DNA from: Bettongia penicillata ogilbyi
Taxonomy: Eukaryota; Chordata; Mammalia; Diprotodontia; Potoroidae
Length of the DNA: 64,000 bases
Reading direction: 5' to 3'
Assembly (NCBI GenBank): GCA_023548195.1
Contig: JAJHZJ010000532.1
Coordinates: forward strand, 2,491,725-2,555,724
Every line of letters begins with the position of its first letter. Positions within the stretch are counted from its first letter, which is position 1. The notes below the pieces were generated by a model that was given only the letters and a program-made list of their open reading frames with translations, did not search any database and was not told the DNA's origin. The position numbers were made by a program, and so were the translations under genes. Of the stretch, positions 55,395 to 64,000 are shown one piece after another.

Positions 55395-55605
55395 GTTTTA
55401 TAGCACTTTAAGATTTACAAAGTGCTGTTCTCACACCTCTGAGATATATAAGTAGTATAAATGTTTTTATCTCCATTTTGTAGATAAGGAAACCACAGTT
55501 CCTCAAGAGGTGCTATCACTTGTAAAAAAAAAGGTTACTCACCTACTACTGAGTGTCCTATTGGTACTTGAACCCAAGTTTGGTGCTGTTTCCACTTCAA
55601 AAAGT
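55395..55605 (-). mobile_element. MAR1/MIR-type CORE-SINE
   Basis: 'tagcactttaagatttacaa', 'ctccattttgtagataagga' and 'ttggtacttgaacccaagtt'. Confidence 0.75.
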
Positions 55606-56209
55606 TGCCTCTCATTTAGATATTTCCTGTTCTTTATCCTTACATGTTCAGTTTTCCCATCTATTTAAGGATTATTTGAAGACCACACCTATTATTGTTT
55701 AAAATGTTTAGTAAAATGGTTGAAGTTTTTTAAAAATAGAATAATCTGTACAGCTAAATTGTGACCTCGAGACTAGTGGTCTTTTCATTGCTTTGTAACC
55801 CTTTTCTCCCCCATAAATTTTCTGAATAGGACCAGACAATTCTGTGAGTAACATTAGTAAATTTAGTAGCTATTAAGTTACAAATACTTTAAAATATTTT
55901 AACACAATTCTAAAATTTGAATTTGATACAAGCATTTTCTCTTTATGCAAAACTTGTGTAGTAAGAGCAAACTATTCAATAGAAACTTGAGGATCCTTTT
56001 GTAATATGAATAATTGAAACTAATGTTTAGTGAGTTTGGATTTTTGAATATCTAGTCTTAAGACATACCAATCAACATAGTAGTTTCATAGTTTTGGAGT
56101 TAGGAGACTAAGTCTTCTCAGATTGGTTCTATCAGTAATTAATTTTGTGACTTTAACCTCCTCATGTCTTCATTTGTAAGATATGAAGTGTCTGAACTAA
56201 GATACTGTA
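55606..56209. other. Intronic sequence without recognised features
   Basis: AT-rich. Nothing was recognised. Confidence 0.45.
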
Positions 56210-56450
56210 CCTCAGCAGGCACCTAGATACCTAGAGTCAGGAAGACCTGAGTTCTAATCCAGCCTCAGATACTTCCTAGCCATGTGAGCCTGCAGAAGGC
56301 ACTTTATTTCTGTTGGTCTCAGTTTCCTCAAATACAAATAAGAACATCTACCTTCCAGAGTGGGTCTGAAAGAGGAAATGAGAGAATATTTGTATGCACT
56401 TAGTGCAGTGCTTGGCACACGTATGCAGTAGGTGCTGCATAAAATGCTTG
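56210..56450 (+). mobile_element. MAR1-type CORE-SINE with long tail
   Basis: 'cctagagtcaggaagacctg', 'agttctaatccagcctcaga', 'ggtctcagtttcctcaaata' and 'gtgcttggcacacgtatgca'. An L2-like end follows at 56490-56570 ('cctctttgtatccccagtgc'). Confidence 0.85.
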
Positions 56451-56654
56451 TGCCCCTTTCCTTCCCCACCCCACCCATGCCAATACATTGTTAGCTCTTG
56501 TAGAGGGGAGCGGAGTGTAGCCTCTTTGTATCCCCAGTGCCTCAAACTTACTTAGTAGGTTTGCTCAATTTACATATTTGACATAATAAAAATACTGTTA
56601 CATTCTGTTTTGAGTTTATAAAGTTCAGATGGAAAGACACCTTAGCTTTTCTGC

Positions 56655-56840
56655 TCAAAAGAATGATGTTGTGGCAGAGCGAAAAGGGCACCAAAACCTA
56701 GAATCCATGTGCTTGGCACTGCTTCCAACTTTGGTGAACTGGGGCAAGTTACTTAACTTCTCTGTGCCTCATTTCTTCCATCTTTGAGAGAAAAGGGTTG
56801 GACTAGGTGACGTGATAAATACCTCTTAATAAGCTTATGA
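56655..56840 (+). mobile_element. MIR/THER1-type SINE
   Basis: 'tgttgtggcagagcgaaaag', 'ggggcaagttacttaacttc', 'tctgtgcctcatttcttcca' and 'gggttggactaggtgacgtg'. Confidence 0.83.
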
Positions 56841-57069
56841 TCCTAGGTCTTGGTAGCAATTAGCGAGTTATAACCAACTGAAAATAATATGTTTTATGTT
56901 GGTTAATTTGTAGCAGCTAGCAGTAAGGTGAATAGGGGAAGCCTTGAACCCTGCTGAGGATTTTTTCCAAGTGGAAATGCTTATGTGCCATGCTTGATGT
57001 GGAATAAATATTTGAAAAAAAATGATACCGCTAAAATAAATTATTAAAGCACTTATCTGAAACTGATGT

Positions 57070-57180
57070 TTTGGGCATGGACTATGGGGATTTCCTAGAG
57101 TCACACAGTGTGTTAGTGATGGACCCTAAATTTAGAAACCCAGATCTTTTGACTCTTAAGAACAGTGCTATAGCACACAT
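57070..57180 (-). mobile_element. MIR SINE fragment
   Basis: 'cctagagtcacacagtgtgt', 'aaacccagatcttttgactc' and 'cagtgctatagcac'. An eroded antisense L2/CORE-SINE piece lies at 57420-57500. Confidence 0.7.
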
Positions 57181-58129
57181 AATTCGTGCTATACAGCAGT
57201 GTTTCCTCCCACTCTGTAACTAATTAAAATAATATTTGTGTACAAAACAACTCTGGTCTTACATATCTAGTCAAACACATTTCAGGTTATTACTCAAATA
57301 ACTGAAAAGAAAATGAATAAATGCTGTTAGCTTCTTGGTAAAACTCAATTTAAATGCCTGATTAGAGCAAAAAGTTCCCTCGTCCCAAGTATCACGCAGA
57401 ATGGGGCAGTAAGGAAGGGAACAAGCCAGTTGTGTACCAGACACTGCTTAGTATGTGCTAGGCAATGTGCTAAACGCTTCACCAGTATTATCTTACTTTT
57501 TAGGGCATCTTTCTTTATTGTTGGAAAAAAGAGCCTAAATTTCATCTTTGATTTGTCATTCGGGATAGTTTTTGTTCAGTAATTATATTCAGAATTGATT
57601 TCACCTCTTCCAAAAAAAATTGAAAGTGGAACTTTCAGGCTAAAATTAGGTAATCTATAGTTTTTTCAGCTATTTCTTTGTATAAGATCTCATTGACTAT
57701 TTATGTAAAGGCATTAATTTTCATACTGCATGTTATTTCGTAGTTTTAAAACAGTTTTCCAAGACAGATTTTTGATTTCAAAGAAGACAGGTGTTTTTTT
57801 TTTCTTCCTCAGCTGCTTTCTCTGTTGTCAGCAAGCAGAGGAATTGGGCATATTCAGCATAATGAAAGATAAGAGAAGTTGCACCTTCACTATAGTATTT
57901 ATTGAATATTGCTGCTTTAGTTCTGATGCTTCCTAACTTTTGGCATTGATGATATTTATTAAAATTTTCAAGTATGGTTAGGCGCATACCACTGACCTAA
58001 GCAAGGACAGCGAAGGAAACTCCCTTCACCAAAAAGTCAAAAGGATTTTTATGGTCCATTTGTATGGGGGAGAGGGTGGGTGATTGCCCTTCTATTTCAA
58101 TTTAAATTATCCCTAAATATAGTTTTCAT
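57181..58129. other. Intronic sequence, mostly unassigned
   Basis: AT-rich. No exon or RNA gene was recognised. Confidence 0.45.
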
Positions 58130-58270
58130 TTCTATGGAGCTTTAAGTATTACACAATACTTTTATAAATATATTGGTTCTTCCCAACGGTTTTCTGAAAG
58201 GTCTCCAGGGTCATAAGTGGCAGAACTAGGAACTAGATCCAGGTCCTCTAGCTTTCCATGCTGCTGTGAT
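58130..58270 (-). mobile_element. CORE-SINE relic
   Basis: 'atggagctttaagtattaca', 'ggtcataagtggcagaacta' and 'atccaggtcctctagctttc'. Confidence 0.65.
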
Positions 58271-58854
58271 GTCTCTCACAGCTGTGTATCAGACTGCTAT
58301 GACAGTTTTGTACAATAAACTAAAAGGATGAAGTAACAGAGGTGTTGGTTTATAGAGAAGTACAAAGTACAATATGCGAAGTTTCTCCTGACTTGGAGAT
58401 TTCATGATGGTAATTATAACCCAGAATGTTGATCTTGAAGAGCAGAGTTTAAATAAGTCTGGTTGCCAGTTCAGCGCCATTTGGTTTGAATTGAGACAAA
58501 ATGCTGTTTTCAACGCCCAATCCCAATTTGCATTCCCTATAAGAGCAGATTGAGGAGTCAAATTTGAGTTATTTTCCTTTCTACATTTTGTACAGAGGTC
58601 TAGGCTCTTAGATAGCAGCATTAGAGTGTCCAGATCACCCTAGTCATCATATGCTGGCATTTGAGGGCATCGGAGCTTGAAGTCAGTAGCCCTTTACTAC
58701 TTAATTTCCTGAATGCGGAGGTCACCAGAATGTCAGTTTTTCACTCAGTTAAGTGCGTCCTAGAGGCTTGCATTTCTTTATCAGTTTCCATGCTTAGTAT
58801 TATGGTTCACTCAATTTTTGACCAGTTATTTAGGATTATTATTAATTAAATTAT

Positions 58855-59640
58855 TTTCAACCAACAAGCATTTTCTTCTCCTTCCTACACCCTCTCCAAA
58901 AAAACCCCACAAAACTAAAAACAAAAACTTCTAACTGCATAGTCAACCAAAACAAATTCACATATTGGCCATGTCAAAAAATATGTTTTCGTTCTGTAAA
59001 TTTAGTCCGTTACTTCACAGGAGTTGGTAGCATTCTTTTATCACTGGTCCTTTGGAATTATGGCTGATCATTCTATTGATGAGATTCTTAAGACTTCCAA
59101 AATGATTCATTTTTACAGCATCGTTATAGTATAAGTTGTTCTTCTGGCTTTACTTCCTTTATTCCGCATCAGTTCATCATGTTTCCCCAGGCTTCTCTGA
59201 ACGTCTCCCCCAAATCTCACAACACGATTTGTTCAGCCTTTCATTGTTCAGGTGGTGGACGCATGCCCTGACCAGCTCTTGGCCACCACAAAAGATACGC
59301 TCTAAATAGTTGTTGTTCATATGAGACCCACTTGTAATTCTTGGTCCCTTTGGGACATAGCGGTGTTGCTGCCCTAGAGGGATGCATGATTTAGTAGCTT
59401 TAGATGCATAATTACTTAGGATTATTTTTGGAAAATTGGTATTTGGCTTCTGCATTTCTTCAAATACCTTTTTCCCCACTTTTCCCGCCTTGTCTCCGGG
59501 TCATCCTCTAGTCAGTCTTTTTACTGTCTTCCTTACAAACCTAGATTCTAGTAACATTTGCTGTTTGTTCTTTTAGAATGAGTGTCCAGTATATCCATTG
59601 ATAGCTTAAAAAGTGTTCATGAGTCCTTTTGTTGGGCAGT
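58855..59640 (-). mobile_element. LINE-1 3' UTR, diverged, 0.8 kb
   Basis: Phrases parallel to 39310-40412 in the same order: 'ttttatcactggtcctttgg', 'tccgcatcagttcatcatgt', 'cgatttgttcagcctttcat' and 'ccaccacaaaagatacgctc'. It is older than the copy at 39310. Confidence 0.7.
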
Positions 59641-60849
59641 GTAGATCACAAATGATTGATTGTGTCTTTTTTTTTTAACTTCAGATAACGGTTACCTCAT
59701 ATCGGAGACTATTGTAATTACAGGAAATTTAATTTGAATCCCTGCCTACCTAGTTGGGACATAAAGCTTTAAGTCAGAATTCATATTCCTATCTTAAAGG
59801 AATTATTGAAATGAAAACTTCCCGTTGTTTCCCAGTGGAAAAAATGAACTTTATGCCTACTTTTAAGAATTTTATAGTATTTAGCATTTCTGTGAATTAT
59901 TAAACTTGTTGCTTGAAACATTTTGTTTCTTAGGGTATGTGACTGGCAAAGCTAAGTGGGTAGATCTGAAAGTTATAATAACTGTATTAAAAATCATCAT
60001 TTTAAAAGATTCCAGCTCGTTTTAGAGAAGTAATCAATGAGCAGATTGTGTGTTTTGATCATCTGGAAATCTGACTTTTTTGTTCTGCCATGTTTATTTC
60101 ATCATTCTCATGCTCCCCTTTCTCCCTTATCAGCTACAAATACTGAATTCTCTTTTTCTACTCACCTATCTCCCTATTCAGATACTTTGCTAAAAAGCTT
60201 ATTTATTCCATTATCATTGGCTAATCTTTCGTTTCCCTGGCTTGAGAAGGAAAAAATAAGAGATTATTTTTTTCCCTGTCTCCTAACTCCTAATTCTCAC
60301 CTTTTGCTCTTCCCCTTCCTTCCTTTATATACAGAGATACATAGACTGTAGGACATCTGTAGTTGCTGTGTTAAAAAAAAGTTTGAGAAGCAACTAGTAT
60401 AGGGAATAAGAAAGAATAGAAAAAGACTTTGAAAAGAAGGGGAAACCCTGCTTTTAAAGGAGCAATATTATTTAAGTTTGAAAACTGCTTGAGAACAGAT
60501 AACCTTTGTGTAAACAAGCAGTTATAAATTTCTATAGTAGAACACTCATTTTCAAAGAGTTTTTAATAAACCCCAGTTAGTGGTATCATGTGTATTTCTT
60601 AACCATAGTCTGCTGCATATTTTGAACTCACTGGTTGTAGCCAAAATTTAAACTAAGGTCCTTTAATTTCTTTTTGTGGGGATTAGGTTCTGTGGTTGCA
60701 TTTCTCAATTATTTGTTTTCCAATTTTCCTGAGTCTCAGAGACTAATCCACAGTCCATTTGTTCAGGGGCAAACAAACATTTAAGACAAAATATGACTGG
60801 GGCATATGTACCAATTGCTTCGGTTCCATGGATTTAGGGACCTAAAAAG
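59641..60849. other. Intronic sequence without recognised features
   Basis: AT-rich, with a T-tract at 59667-59677. No exon or repeat was recognised. Confidence 0.45.
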
Positions 60850-61020
60850 AAAAGGTAATTTTAGAGCTTGAAAGGAGGGACTTTCTGTGTCATCCGTCCA
60901 ACTCTCATCCTATGGATAAGGGAACCATGAATTAGGGAAGTAAAATGTAGACTTGCTCAAAGTCATACAACGCAGTAATAGCAAAGCCAAGAACTTAGAA
61001 CCTTAAAACCTTTATTACTT
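60850..61020 (-). mobile_element. MIR/THER1-type SINE
   Basis: Antisense, eroded: 'agagcttgaaaggagggact', 'ccaactctcatcctatggat' and 'cttgctcaaagtcatacaac'. Confidence 0.75.
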
Positions 61021-62097
61021 CTCACTCCTAGTCTATATTATATAATCTACTCCTCAGAGTCTAGCTGTATCAGCTGTGTCAAGCCAGTGTTTAAAAGGAC
61101 AGGAAGAGAAAGTCCACTTCATATTTGTGTGTTTGGCGAATTTAGCAGTAAGAATTGGAGACAGTTGAATGCTATATACTTCTGTTGGCCTGAAATTAAT
61201 TTCATCAGTCACCGTTTGAAGGATTTGATTACATGGACAGTTATGAATTTCTTCTTTAAAATCTGGATGAAATCAGGGAGAATTCCTTGTGTCAGTTTTT
61301 TGGTGACTTGTTTTTTTAGCCTATTCTCACTTAAGCCAAAATGGCAGAGAACAATTGTGTAAATTAATTTTTAAAAATAATTTCTAACTTTGGCATCTAT
61401 GCTTGGGATGGGGGAGGGGTCTGGAGATAAAGTAAGGTAATGGAATAACTTGCTATTAAGTTGTTTATTTAGGGTCATATTAAAATTAGTTTGTATTAAG
61501 TAGTTTCATGTTGTAGAAAGAAACATTAACAATAAGATATTGTCTTTCTTTATATTCTAGCTTTGCTGCTTGCTGTCTGTGAATGACCTTGGGCCTTCCT
61601 TGCTCCACGTGATAAGATTCTGGTTATTGTAATTCCTGCATGATGTGATCTATGACTATTCCTCTGCATATGTTGGTATTAGGGAGAAATAGCCAAGAGT
61701 TTTTCTGAATGTGAGATTAAAAGTAGTCTCTGACACAGAACTGTTAGTTATTCCTGATCAGCCTCTCAAGGGCTGTTTGTAGCTTCTTTCATGGCCCTGC
61801 CATTCTGGTCCAGGAAAAGTCACAGCTACTTTCAGACATCACACCTGCTGCACCCACTCCTTCAGTCTTTCCAGCTTTGAATTTCATTCTGTTTCTTTAA
61901 ATGAGCCCTTCTAATTGCTTATTGGATCCCTTGCCTTTCTCTTTCTTTTTAGGTGTGGAGTACCTGACTTCATCATCTCCACCTCAGCCCATGCCCTTAT
62001 TCTTAACTTACATCCCTTCTGACAAACAACAACATTCCATATACAGGTTCATTATACCTCATCATCTCTAACTGTTGTCTCCATGATCTCCTGGGAA
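61021..62097. other. Intronic sequence without recognised features
   Basis: The splice-acceptor-like 'tatattctag' at 61551-61560 is followed in phase 0 by 20-odd codons and a stop that do not resemble JMY. No other feature was found. Confidence 0.45.
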
Positions 62098-62330
62098 GGT
62101 AGGTAGGTAGGTGGCACAGTAAATAGCATTTTGGACATGGAAGTCAGGAAGGAAGGCCTGAGTTCAAATTTGGCCTGACAATATCTCTGTGACCCACAGT
62201 AAGTCATTTACCTTTTATGTGCTTCAGTTTCCTTACCTTTAAAATGGAGATTATAGCCTCTATCTTCCAGGGTTGTAATACTTATAAGCACTTGCAAGCC
62301 TTAAAATGTGGTATAAATGCTAGCTACGTC
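62098..62330 (+). mobile_element. MAR1-type CORE-SINE
   Basis: 'ggtaggtaggtaggtggcac' (a short tandem GGTA run at the head), 'gcctgagttcaaatttggcc', 'cagtttccttacctttaaaa' and 'aagcacttgcaagccttaaa'. Full length. Confidence 0.88.
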
Positions 62331-62364
62331 ATTAGAGGCATTGTGCCTTCGTGGATATGGTAGC

Positions 62365-62850
62365 AACCTTTGTTCTCAAAGAGGATCAGGACATCACTAT
62401 GTCAGGACCAAGGTACATTGTGTCCAACTGTAGCTGATGAAACCAATATGAGTTCAGACAGCTCTACCATAGAACAGGCACCAATAATTCATATGAACAG
62501 TTAGCATGGAGATGGATCTACTGTAATTCTACTTTGCTTAGAGAGCACAGCACCATCTTTGATGTAGGCGCACCATGCTGGGCGGTCCTGTGCCAGTATC
62601 TCCTATGTCTCATGGTTGGTCCAAAGTTCTAAAGAGATAACTTGAGAGTGGCCTTGAATCACTTCTTCTGTCCTCCATCTGAGCACTTGCCTCGTGTGAG
62701 TTCTCCATAAAATAGTCCTTTAGGCAAATGTATGTTTGGCCTTCTGACAACATGGCCAGCCAGTTGGAGCTGTGCTCTCAGTTGTGTGGTAGAGTTTGAA
62801 TGCTTGGCAGTTCAGCTTGAGAAAGGACCTTAGTGTCTGGCACCTTATTT
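62365..62850 (-). mobile_element. RTE-like LINE relic with reverse-transcriptase C-terminus
   Basis: On the minus strand, around 62800-62640, it reads AGHVVRRPNIHLPKGLFYGE then LTRGKCSDGGQKK, followed by a stop and the equivalent of FKATLKLSL. Further on (about 62610-62530) it reads LAQDRPAWCAYIKDGAVLSK. These are the conserved 'GHV.RM...LPK.L.YGEL..GKR' and 'DRPAWR' tail blocks of many non-LTR retrotransposons. The end at 62365 ('gttctcaaagaggatcagga') matches the 3' termini at 5089 and 18990. It is inactive. Confidence 0.8.
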
Positions 62851-62859
62851 TAGTGGATA

Positions 62860-63105
62860 ATACACCCAAACCTAGAGTTACTAGACCTAGAGTTAGAAAG
62901 TCTAAAATTAAAAGCCCACCTCTGATACTTAGTAGGTTTGTGACCATCTTTAACCTTTCTGAGCCTTGGTTTTCTCATCTGTAAAATAGGGACAGTGATA
63001 ATACTTGTGCAGCGTAACTCATGGGGTTATTTTATTATGAGGCTCAGTTGAGATAATGCATACAAAGAGTTTTGTAAACTTTAAAGTGTTATGTAATTCA
63101 TCCAT
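62860..63105 (+). mobile_element. MAR1-type CORE-SINE
   Basis: 'tagtaggtttgtgaccatct', 'ggttttctcatctgtaaaat', 'ataatacttgtgcagcgtaa' and 'gttttgtaaactttaaagtg'. It directly follows the RTE relic, so may lie inside it. Confidence 0.8.
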
Positions 63106-63314
63106 TTGTGTCTGCCTCATTTTTTTAAAAACTTTTAAATGAATGTTAGCAGGTATGGAGTTGCACTCTGCAAAAAGAGTTCAGAAAACTGAATAGTGTA
63201 AAAAAAAATTGAAATCATGAATTGCCGTAGAATAAACCTGTGGATGACTACAGTTGGCATTTTGTATGTATTCTAATTCCTGTTTTACATTCTTCCTGAT
63301 GTGGCATTTTAGAA

Positions 63315-63785
63315 ATTTGAGACATAATTTCTGGGTAATTATTTTATTAATAAAAGGGTCAGTGACAATCTTGAATGACCAAGCCCCCTCCCCACCCTCA
63401 ACCCCCATGGTAGTGGGCTCATAGTTTATATACCCTTGGAAGAGTAGATTTTCCTGAGGGTGGCATTCAGCTCTGATTGGATGACATAGTAATGAGAGAA
63501 AATGAATATTACAATGAGGTGCTGGGGATATAACTGTGATTATATCATTTACTTGGGAATTGCCCAGCTCTGGGCAATCCAGTCAAAGAATTTATCCCTA
63601 CCCAAACCTGTATAGAGCACAGTGGGCTTCCCCGTCTTAGGTTAAATTACTTGTAAAGTTTGGTGGAGTCTGAACAAGATTGAGGAGATTGAATTGATTC
63701 AGAGATTGAATTTCAAAGATTGAAATGAGGACTTCAGAAAACTCTGGATCTCCCCAAATTATTGGTTATTAATAATAATTTCTTT
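63315..63785. repeat. Unclassified ~440-bp interspersed repeat, copy 2
   Basis: Partner of 12985-13415 in the same orientation. It shares the 'taatttctgggtaatt' start, 'gaaaatgaatattacaatga' middle and 'attggttattaataat' end. It contains an extra C/A-rich patch near 63380-63410. Confidence 0.75.
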
Positions 63786-63964
63786 CACTCATGATGAGAA
63801 AGTATAGAAATTTGATGTTGTGGTTTGTTACTCTTACTAACAGGATCAAATTAGGGATATGTGATGGGTAGTGTTGAAGGGATAGAATTAGTGCATTAAG
63901 TACCTGCTGGACCAAATATCAAAATGTAATTGTTTAGATGATAATATTTTTTTAAAAATTATTT

Positions 63965-64000
63965 GAGCATTGTGGCAGAGTGGTCTGCTCTAGACTTACA
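63965..64000 (+). mobile_element. Possible MIR SINE head at window edge
   Basis: 'gcattgtggcagagtggtct' resembles a MIR 5' end. It is cut by the window edge. Confidence 0.4.

Larger units (their letters stand above)
51987..64000 (+). other. JMY: JMY intron 1 (5' part, continues past window)
   Basis: Begins with GTGAGG at the exon 1 donor. I looked for the next JMY coding segment (family sequence continuing after RIQE with a Leu/Lys-rich helical region) and found nothing similar on the + strand up to 64000. A pyrimidine-rich 'tatattctag' at 61551-61560 is followed by a frame that does not fit JMY. The intron is therefore longer than 12 kb. Confidence 0.8.

Noticed and set aside
61551..61640. 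Candidate JMY exon 2 acceptor at 'tatattctag'
   Set aside because: The downstream phase-0 frame ends in a stop after about 23 codons and does not resemble the JMY helical region that should follow RIQE.

Overview
This is vertebrate nuclear DNA, almost certainly from a marsupial. Three things point there. The window is packed with tRNA-derived and CORE-type SINEs whose heads read 'gggcagctaggtggtgcag' and whose bodies end in 'aagaaaaccccaaatgg', as in marsupial MAR1/WALLSI-type SINEs. L2, MIR and RTE-like retrotransposons are common and fairly well preserved. The LINE-1 5' ends and ORF1 proteins are of the marsupial type. I cannot tell an American from an Australasian species. There are no operons, prokaryotic genes, CRISPR arrays or recognisable structural RNA genes.

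The one host gene I recognise is JMY, which encodes an actin-nucleating p53/p300 cofactor. Its first coding exon lies at 51058-51986 on the + strand, inside a CpG island at about 50030-52090. The exon ends at a GT splice donor, and everything from 51987 to the right edge appears to be JMY intron 1; exon 2 was not found. As given, the exon needs a frame change of one missing or two extra bases somewhere between about 51200 and 51430. This is a stretch of long G and C runs, so an assembly or sequencing indel is the simplest explanation. The island holds CACGTG E-boxes, a CCG repeat and short upstream ORFs.

The first 50 kb is intergenic and made of layered mobile elements. The most notable are two co-oriented full-length ORF1-only LINE-1 derivatives (half-L1, or HAL1-type), at 23572-26346 and 34618-37466. 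Each has a 5' region, ORF1, a 3' UTR with a CA microsatellite, an A-rich tail and perfect flanking target-site duplications. The first carries a frameshifted ORF1; the second has an uninterrupted 368-codon ORF1. Neither has ORF2.

Other layers can be ordered in time from nested insertions: an L1 3' end inside a mariner-like MITE (39264-40478), a 2.1 kb L2 inside a MIR (41654-43791), L1 tails inside SINEs (32143-32319 and 38995-39109), SINEs inside L2 copies, a palindromic hAT-type MITE with an 8 bp duplication (26635-26838), an unclassified 547 bp insertion in an L2 tail (31121-31667), and an unclassified repeat of about 440 bp present at 12985-13415 and 63315-63785.

The JMY intron continues the same repeat landscape, including an RTE-like LINE relic at 62365-62850. 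I found no new multi-gene system. The ORF1-only element pair and the JMY leader are the parts most worth a second look.
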